DNA of 64,000 nucleotides, taken from assembly GCA_020310875.1 (NCBI GenBank), contig CM035427.1, positions 91,873,468 through 91,937,467 of the forward strand. Reading direction: 5' to 3'. This DNA is from Ceratopteris richardii. Its lineage: Eukaryota > Streptophyta > Polypodiopsida > Polypodiales > Pteridaceae. How positions within the stretch are numbered: position 1 is the stretch's first letter; every line of letters starts with the position of its first letter. The notes under the pieces were generated by a model. The model saw only the letters and a program-made list of their open reading frames with translations, did no database searches and was not told the DNA's origin. Of the stretch, positions 56,214 through 64,000 are shown one piece after another. A program made the position numbers and the translations under genes.

Positions 56214-56588
56214 TTGTTAGGATATGATGTTGATAAGAGTGCACGTCATGCAATGTATTCTAAGGATAAGAAGAAAGCTATCAAAGGAAAGCAACAATCA
56301 GTTGAAGATGAAGGTACTCCAAGCCAAGCAAACTTCCTAAGAGGAAGAGGAAGTGGCAGAAGTAGAGGAAGAGGTAGAAACAACAAGGATAGTGCCAAAG
56401 CTTGTTGGATATGTGGTAAGACTAATCATTTAGCTCATGAATGTTGGCATAATAATCAAAGTGTTAGTAACTTTAATCAGAGTTATAATCAAAGAGGTAG
56501 AGGTGGAAGAAATCAAAGAGGAAGTTTCAGAGGTAGAGGTAGTAGAGGCTTCTTTAGAAGAAATGGTGGAAGAAACTTTCAAAGTTAG
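56214..56588 (+). CDS. Copia H/I gag, C-terminal part
   Basis: 124 codons: basic stretch, RGRGSGRSRGRGR, zinc knuckle CWICGKTNHLAHEC and an RG-rich tail. RNA-binding end of a copia gag, part of a fossil. Confidence 0.82.
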   Translation: MLGYDVDKSARHAMYSKDKKKAIKGKQQSVEDEGTPSQANFLRGRGSGRSRGRGRNNKDSAKACWICGKTNHLAHECWHNNQSVSNFNQSYNQRGRGGRNQRGSFRGRGSRGFFRRNGGRNFQS

Positions 56589-57302
56589 TTCTACAACAAT
56601 ACCTACTACAATTATGCATCAGATTAGAAGGAGGATTCAACTCTAATCCTGAATGCAACATGTGAAGTTCCAAGTGAAGATCAAAGAGTGTTTTACAATG
56701 ACCCAGGATGTAGAAATCATCTCAGTGGTAACACTGTTTTAGTTAAAGCCAAAGATGGAAGTACTCTCTTGAGTAAGGTTTTGTATGTTCCTAAAATTCC
56801 AAAGAATTTGATTAATGTAGGACAAATTGTGGAAAAAGGATATGAGGTGAGGTTCACTAATGATGGAGTTTACATTGAAGACCCTAGCCAAGGGTATAAG
56901 AAAATTGTTACAATGAATAAAGAAGGGAGGCTCTTCACATTGAGGGTAGAAGGTAATGTTGGACATGCCTTGTTCACATATGGAGAGCAAAGGATCTCTG
57001 AGTTGGATCTTTGGCACAAAAGGCTTGGGCACTCCAATGAAAGAGGTATCAAAGAGATGATTAATAATGGTTTTGTACTTGGATTACCTAATGTTGCAGG
57101 TCAACACATGAAATATAGATGTGAATCATGTCAATTAGGTAAGGCTCATAAGCAATCATACAACAAGCATGGTTTTATGTATTCAGAAATACTTGAATTG
57201 GTACATACAAAGGTGTGAGGTCCTTCAAAGGACTTTAGCATAAATGGTTCAAGATATTATGTCATTTATGTTGATGATGCTACTAGGTGGATCACTATTT
57301 AT

Positions 57303-57881
57303 GTGATTAAAGATAAGTTAAAAGTGTTTAGTACATTTAAACACTATCACGTATATATAGAGAGGGTTATAGGACAAAACTTGAAGAGATTGAGATCAGA
57401 TGGAGGGGGAGAGTATTTTTCAAATGAATTCGGTGATTATTTGTGGAATGTGGATATAAGGAGAGAAGTTACTTGCAGGTACTCTCCTCAACAAAATGGT
57501 GTAGTAGAAAGGAGAAATAGAACTCTTGTTGAGATTGCAAGATCAATGATGAAAGAGAAGAATTTCCCTAATTATTTGCAGACTAAGGGTGTAAATAAAA
57601 CCACATACTTGGTTAATAGGGTACTATGTAAAGCTTTGCAGGGTATGACACCATATGAAGCTTGGTGGGGTAAGAGACCTACATTAAATCATTGCAAAGT
57701 ATTTGGTTGCTTAACCTATGCTTATGTCCCTTCTCAATTAAGGCATAAATTGGAACCAAAGGCTGAAAAATATGTGTTCATTGGTTATGATGATAAGCAA
57801 ATGGGGTACAGGTTGTGGAGTCCATCTACAAAGCAATTCCTTGTATCAAAGGATGTCACATTTGATGAGCAAAGTACTTGA
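57303..57881 (+). CDS. Copia H/I integrase core
   Basis: 192 codons with LKRLRSDGGGEYFSNEF, YSPQQNGVVERRNRT, and CKVFGCLTYAYVPSQLR. Copia integrase, part of a fossil. Confidence 0.86.
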   Translation: MIKDKLKVFSTFKHYHVYIERVIGQNLKRLRSDGGGEYFSNEFGDYLWNVDIRREVTCRYSPQQNGVVERRNRTLVEIARSMMKEKNFPNYLQTKGVNKTTYLVNRVLCKALQGMTPYEAWWGKRPTLNHCKVFGCLTYAYVPSQLRHKLEPKAEKYVFIGYDDKQMGYRLWSPSTKQFLVSKDVTFDEQST

Positions 57882-57923
57882 TACTCAGGTACAAATAATG
57901 CTTATGCGGGTCTTGAAGAAACA

Positions 57924-58961
57924 TTGAATCAGAAGAAAGGTAAATCAAAGGTTCAAATCTTTGAGGAAGAAGAGAACAATGAAGTACTCGTGGAAGATGA
58001 AGAAATGCCAAGGTTTGATCCAAAGTGTGATGAACCAAAAACTTCAAGAAATGGAGAACTCAAAAGGTCATCAAGGCACAAATGGCAACCCATAAGGTAT
58101 AACTACGATAATTCATTCTTGACTACTAAAGATTATGCTTATATGATAAAAGCAGATGAAGACCCATCCACATATGATGAAGCCAAAGGAAAGGAGAATT
58201 GGGAAAAAACTATGAAAGAAGAGTATGATGCACTCATTGAGAATGAGACTTGGGAATTGGTACATAAACCAATTAATCAGAAGGTAATTGGATGTAAGTG
58301 GGTTTATAAAACAAAAAGATTTGCAGATGGAAGTGTGTCTAGGTACAAAGTTAGACTTGTTGTAAAAGGATATGCACAGACATATGGTGTGGACTATGAT
58401 GAAACTTATAGTCTTGTTGCAAAGATGACAACCATAAGGACTCTCATAGCTATTGTTGCTTGCAAAGGTTGGAAACTATCTCAATTACATGTGAAGAATA
58501 CATTTTTGAATGGTTACATTTCAGATGAAGTTTACATGGAACAACCAGATGGTTTTAAAGATCAATTTTATTGAGATCATGTGTGTAAGCTCAAGAGAGC
58601 TTTGTATGGCTTGAAGCAAGCCCCAAGGTCATAAAATTGTAGGCTTGTAAAGTTCTTGAAGGACCTTGGTTTTCAAGCATCAAAGGCAGATAGTAGCTTG
58701 CTAGTCAAAGCAAGTGAGGGTGGATTTATATATGGTTGTATTTATGTTGATGACATAATACTTATAGGTAGAGATGAGAAAGGCGTACAAATACTTAAGA
58801 AGCAGATGGAGAAAGAGTTCAAGATCAGTGACTTGGGAAATTTGTCATACCTCTTGGGAATGGAGATTTCATATAGTCAACATGGAATATATGTGACTCA
58901 AGAAAGGTATTTTAAGAATTTGCTAATAAATTTTAAAACGGAGGATTACATGATAGCATGA
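57924..58961 (+). CDS. Copia H/I reverse transcriptase
   Basis: Two adjoining frames (57924-58574 and 58656-58961) give [52 protein letters not shown] and SDLGNLSYLLGMEI, in copia RT order. Confidence 0.86.
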
Positions 58962-59578
58962 ACTCCAATGGAAGTGAATCAAAAATTGAGTAGATATGGA
59001 GGAGAAGAATTCAAAGACATGAAGCTTTATGTGAGTTTGGTGGGTAGCTTGATTTATGCTACATTAACAAGGCCTGATTTGTCATCTGCAATTCGAGTTT
59101 TATCTCAATTCATGCATTCTCCTAGAAAGGAACATTGGATTGCAGGTCAAAGGGTAATAAACCATCTATGTCTAAAAGCATTTTATTAAAGGGGTTGTAG
59201 ATTGACAGAACCAAGTAGTTAAAGTTGCATATGTAAAAGTCGCCTACAGAGAAAGCGTGTTTCAAACATAGATTTACTTATTAAAGTAAATCTTAAGTTT
59301 TGTAAGTTCTTTTGAAGCGCTTTCACTTGTAATAGCTGTGGAAACATTAAATGAGTGTTGTGACAAAGTTTCATAGAAACATTTAACCATTTCTTCAGTC
59401 AATGAAAGAATTTTGTGAACCAGACTTTTCTAAGTGAAGTGACAACTTACAAAAGTGATAGAGATTCATAATTTTGACAAAGATTATCCAAAATTGAAGA
59501 AGTTTTGAGTTATACTTTATATAGAGGTGTTTAAAATTCAAGTGTAGCTTGTCTTTTGGAGATTAATCATCTCCATCA

Positions 59579-62240
59579 TTTAGTTTCAATATGGCTCTCA
59601 TAAATAAAGGGCTGACCTAAGAGAACATAGGAGCAATTATCTTGAATAAAGAAGTGAAATTCTTTTTTGATTCCTCCTATGGATATGGGAACACTAGCAC
59701 AAGCTTCATACAAGGTACCTACACCATTATCTACAGTTCTCATATGCCATCCAAAATCTTTATCTATAGGCCATAGAAATTTATCATAGACTTCTCTTGA
59801 AATCATATTGATTTCGAAGTCGCAATCCACTAATGCATTTACAATGATAGCATTCTTATCATTGCCTATTTTAACAAGTATCTCTTATGTAGCTCTAGAA
59901 CAAAATTTTCTTTTAAAGTGACTTTCAGAATGTTTTTATCATTTTCATGGTAGGTTGAATAGGTCCTAAGGATTTTTATAAACATTTACTTCATCATCAT
60001 CAAGGTCCTGTTCATCAGATTCATAAATGCTTAAGGCTTCATTCATAGCTTGATCTTGATCTAGAGAATCTTGCATCTCAATATCTAGATTAAGCGGAAA
60101 CTTCTTCCTTTTAATTAGGCTATTAAAGTTATCTTTAAAAACAGGCTTTGCAATAGAGAAAACTCGTTCTAAAGACATAGTCACTTGATCTTAAGCAAAA
60201 TGTCATCTAAAATCTCCATAAGATCTATTTTTCTCTCAATTTCTTAGGTCTTTTCTTTGGTTTCTTTTGTTTTTGCTCAAGATCTTGTTTTTGTTCATGT
60301 TCTTGTGTTTGGTCTTGAGTTTGTTTTGATTGTTCTTGTTTCTCTAAAGGATTTGGTTCCATTTTTCTTTGCTTTGCCTTCTTAACCTTTTGTTTCTCCT
60401 CTTGTTTTTGTCCATTGGGTTGTGATTCTTGTTTATCTTTGGGTTGTAATGTTTCCCCTTGCTCTACAATGGTTTCTATTCCCTCTGAGGTCTATGTTTG
60501 AGTCACTCTTCTTTTATTAGGCTCAGTTTCATCTCTTTTTCGTTTTTCTTCTACATTGGATATGTGAGAAATAAGATATTGATGTTCTATAGGTGACTCC
60601 CAAGCCATTATTCTCCTAATCTCATCTCATCATCTTAATAAAGACTCTACGAAAAAGTCAAATTCCTTTGTGGCTTTACTTGATTTAACTTGTGGTGGGA
60701 AATTTAAAAATTGAGAATTTTGTTGATAAGGTATTGCTTGAATAGGATAATTCGGATTTTGATAAGGCAATGGATGTATTTGAGGAGTTTGGGGAGTAGC
60801 ATGTGGTACTTGAGGTGCAAGAGGAGCTTCCATAGTATACGATTCATGATTTTGGAAAGTTGTTTGAGAAGCTTGAGGATACATGTTTTGATACCTTTGA
60901 GGATTTTGCACATGAGGATGAGGATTATGCATTGGATGAACTTGATATGCTTGAGTAGGAGCTACTTATGGATTTTGATTGGGAGCTATAACATGTTGAT
61001 TAGGCTCTTGAAAGTACATTGAGTTCATTTGATTTTGGAAAGTTTTGATGTAATTAGATTTTAAAGCATCTATGGTCTTGGCCAAATTGGATTGTGTAGC
61101 AATAAGACTTTCCGTCTGCTTAATGAGAATTTCCACTTGAGATTGTTCAAATACACTTTTATTTGGCTCTACTTTAAAACATTGACTAGGCTCCATCATT
61201 TGAGGAATAGGAGTAGAGTCAAAAAGCATAGCATGAGATTGTTCTCTAACTTGCTTCTTAGCTTGTGGAAGGCTAGCTTGAGGAAGACTAGTTTGCTGAT
61301 AAAGCATGGATTGTCTTTGATGTCTATGGGCTACAGTCTTTACTAATCTTCGCAATTTTTGCCAATTGTTAGTAAGATCATAATTCTTATCTGGCTCTTC
61401 TAATCAACATTCAACTTCCCTACAAGTTTCAATATGTAGAAGCTTAAGAAAATTGATCACAAGATCAAGTTTCAAATTTAGCATATCCTCATTAGGAAGT
61501 TGTTCATAGCATCTAATATACTCATTTTGTAAGTGAGAAATAGAGCTACTAGGCTTTGGGGAATTGACCCATCGTAAGAATCCATCCCATATGTTTGCTA
61601 TAATCCTCAAGATAGAATTCTTTGAGCATCTCCTTTCTAAACTCACTGCAAGGAAGACTATCACATTGAGTGATACAGTTTATGATAGATTTATCAACAA
61701 GTCGTTCAAAGAATGCTATCAAAATAACTTCGTGAAGACCAAAAATCATAGCTTGCTCTTCAAACAAATCTAAGTAGCTAGTAATGTCGATGCCAACAAA
61801 TTTTCCTTCTCTTTCAACATAGAAGAGACTATTCTTTGGCCATGTTTCCCAACAATAAGGGATTTGAATACTCCCTCCATTTTAAATGAATATGCAAGTA
61901 ATGCACGATGCTCTAGATCACTCACAAATGCATTTACTTCACGATGAAGATATGCATGATATTGTGAAAAATCAAGTGCAACACTCAAGACTGATATTGA
62001 TGATGATGAAAAATATGCAACAAAGGATATGGATCACAACCTCCCAACAAGATCATAAGCAAACACTGTGAAGCATTTCATGTCGGGTTCAAATGTGGAG
62101 GTAATCACAATCCAGGTGGATCGGGTCTGGTCACAGCATACATAGTGTATGAAGCTCGTGAGTGTTGGAAGGTTTATGTGATCAAAATGTGAAGGTGAAG
62201 GTGAAGTTGGGCATGGAGAGGAGAGATGTGATTATTTGAT
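59579..62240 (-). mobile_element. Element M, gag and protease region (gypsy-like, minus strand)
   Basis: On the minus strand: gag-like frames (61988-61770, 61767-61549, 61664-61404; VSDLEHRALLAYSFKMEGVF, FEEQAMIFGLHE), a Gln/Pro-rich region (61355-60630), a Lys/Gln-rich linker and a retropepsin-like domain (59830-59576; FEINMISREVYDK, VPISIGGIKKEF, YVLLGQPFI). No reverse transcriptase or integrase is found on either side of the copia H/I insertion. It may be a gag-protease-only derivative or have lost pol. It is broken in several places. Family assignment beyond gypsy-like is uncertain. Confidence 0.65.
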
Positions 62241-63097
62241 TATGAGAAGGGGAACATATGAATGCAAGATAAATCCGTGAACATCAATGATGAGAACAAA
62301 AGAAAACCATACACATGAATCAATTTCGAAAGGAAGAATGGTCCAAAAATAGATCTTCTTATACATTTCTAAAATTTAATCCATATGCATGGGTTCTTGT
62401 GGATGGTATGTATGTATGATGAGAACAAAAGAAAACCATACAAATGAATCGATTTCAAAAGGAAGAATGGTCCAAAAATGGAGCTTCTTATACACTTTCA
62501 AAATTAAAACATATGCATGGGTGTTTGTCGATTGTATGCATGCATGTGGGTCATGATTTATGAATAAATAGAAGGTCTCCTTTAGGCACATGCAGAAAAA
62601 AATCCCATCTGAATCTTCTTTATACAAGTTTGACTACATTTGGAATTTTGCAAGGTGGCATTAAGGTGTATAGGAAGCTCTGATAGCCTTGAAAATTTTT
62701 TCAAATATGTAGCCATATATGATCTTTATACATGCTAGACCATATGGCTAACATAAATTCCTATACAAGATTTTGTAGGATCTAAGTGGAAAAATTACGT
62801 TTTTACAAAATGTACATGGTATATCAATGTGCTAGAAAATTCATTTACATGTGAAATTCAAGGTATAGACTCCCTTTGATAAGCTTTACAAGTATATGAA
62901 TTTTCATGTGATTTGGTTACATTGAAATTTGTGCCCTAATTTCCAAACTTTGACCAGGCTTGTCCACTACCCTTGATTTGCTTGATTTTTTCCGAACTTT
63001 GCATGTGAACTCCCTTTGACATCCTTAACGCATCCTCGACTTCTCATGGAATTCTAGCTACATTCCTCAAATGTGTTTCCTGAAGGCCTTCATGGGT
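62241..63097 (-). repeat. 5' LTR of element M (right copy)
   Basis: 62580-63095 is the reverse complement of 44690-45210, and 62490-62575 that of 46290-46379. It holds a tandem duplication of about 130 bp (62288-62415 and 62416-62548). The first 30 or so bases of the LTR are missing where the next LTR starts at 63098. The inner end and primer site could not be fixed. Confidence 0.7.
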
Positions 63098-63736
63098 GTT
63101 GGCAGTAGCCAGAGGCATAGAAGACGCGGAAGCATGTAAAGACAGAGCAGGGAGTCAGTCAAATCATTTTTCAAAGAATTATGTTTTATATATACTTTTC
63201 AAAACCTCCAACAGTGATTTTCATCACTTTTGTAACATATGTAATATAGAGAAAACTTTTTTTCTAATTTATAGCTCCATTTTGTGCATGCCGAGGAGTC
63301 CTCGAGCTTGAGGAGCTTACGTAGAACGAGCATACCAATTTTGGTTATTTTTAGACACCGTTTACCCTTTCAAATAGCACCTAGAACCTATTTTTTAACT
63401 ATGCCGGTCACTAGATGTGAAACCGGTCAAAACTAGTCTAGAATCTATAAAAAGAGCTAGAGAGCTCATTTTTGGGGTTATCTTGTTTGAGTAGAGAAGA
63501 GCTTAGAGCTATTTTGAGCTTGTAAGTAATAGAGTTGATTTCCCACCTTCCATTGTGTCTTGCTTGTCTCTTCGTTGTGTGTGTGTATGTGTGTGTGCAT
63601 CTCTATGCTTCTCACCTTCACTCTCACTTCATCTCACATTCACGATCTTCATATCACTCCTATCTCTTCCGCGGATTGACATTAAGGAGGTGGAGCTTAT
63701 TAACGTGGTTCTCACCATTGTGCTAGAGCAACACCA
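63098..63736 (+). repeat. 5' LTR of a Tat/Athila-like gypsy element N
   Basis: It starts TGTTGGCAGTAGCC and ends CAACACCA, just before a tRNA-Asp primer site. A TATA box (TATAAAAA, 63446-63453) precedes a likely transcript start. The start is inferred from the TG end and the loss of element M homology; no partner LTR is in the window. Confidence 0.65.
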
Positions 63737-63740
63737 AATT

Positions 63741-63760
63741 TGGCGCCGTTGCCGGGGATC
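63741..63760 (+). other. Primer-binding site, tRNA-Asp type
   Basis: TGGCGCCGTTGCCGGGGATC is the primer site typical of plant Tat/Athila gypsy elements, complementary to tRNA-Asp. The element's interior runs on to the right and leaves the window at 64000. Confidence 0.9.
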
Positions 63761-64000
63761 GAGTCAAGGATGAATGTGTGATGGTAAGAGTATAGCAAGA
63801 AGTGGTGTTGGAAGGTAAAAATTTTCAGTTTTTGTTGTTGTTTTTACTTGTTTTTTAGTGTTTTTCACCTCCCCCACACTCCATCTTCATCACCGCATCA
63901 TCATCTTCCACTCCAAAAAAATCAGAAAATTCACCATATCCACCCATTCTCCTCATTTCCCCTCATTTGTGCATGTGCGAGAGAGAGAGAGAGAGAGCTT

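Larger units (their letters stand above)
56119..59578 (+). mobile_element. Copia H/I, 3' part
   Basis: It continues gag at 56124 (LRGDEKWKPF near 56135), RG-rich region and zinc knuckle CWICGKTNHLAHEC (56400-56450), protease/pre-integrase (56688-57218), integrase (57303-57881), reverse transcriptase (57924-58961) and the end of RT (58968-59189). RNase H is not recognisable. The last about 144 bp (59435-59578) match the LTR portion at 43324-43467. It is broken in several places. TTTAG follows at 59579. Confidence 0.85.

Overview
This is plant nuclear DNA, AT-rich, almost gene-free and packed with retrotransposons. Evidence: Ty1/copia and Ty3/gypsy elements with plant-type primer-binding sites (initiator-tRNA-Met and tRNA-Asp), tRNA-derived SINEs, a 5S-rRNA-like Cassandra-type repeat, a DUF641 gene (a family known only from plants) and a telo-box in front of a ribosomal P1 copy. 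The repeat density fits a large genome such as a gymnosperm or fern, but nothing seen here fixes the species.

Layout. 1-7880: young copia element A (363-5772, target duplication AAGCA) inside older copia fossil B, whose LTR was later hit by a very short LTR element (7886-8628) carrying a tRNA-like motif in its terminal repeats. 8.6-15.1 kb: SINE remains, microsatellites and a reverse-strand LTR element of about 3.2 kb without recognisable genes (11227-14443). 15.6-16.5 kb: the only good host gene, a short DUF641 (GIL1/IRKI-like) gene on the minus strand in a GC-richer island. 16.8-23 kb: SINEs, a 176-bp MITE with an empty paralogous site, a lone LTR with primer site, and a (TC)n tract of about 365 bp. 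24.4 kb: a broken ribosomal protein P1 copy. 24.7-30.7 kb: gypsy fossil C and internally deleted copia D, both minus strand. 30.7 kb: 5S-like repeat. 30.9-37.6 kb: two chromodomain-gypsy bodies (D', E) sharing one LTR. 37.6-41.6 kb: copia F, minus strand.

41.6-63.1 kb is the most informative part. The boundaries fit one nested stack: gypsy-like element M was entered by copia H/I, which was entered by an LTR-like insert L (duplication AAATT), which was entered by copia G (duplication GATCA). Chromodomain-gypsy J entered an M LTR. An inversion of about 8.1 kb (41594-49728) then cut through the 5' LTR of G and reversed one side of the stack, so the two ends of each element now lie 13-18 kb apart and point in opposite directions. 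The end of the window holds a further LTR (63098-63736) with a tRNA-Asp primer site that runs out of the window.

There is no operon-like or pathway organisation. The two host-derived loci (DUF641 and P1) are unrelated and are isolated among repeats. All LTR elements are treated as fossils.
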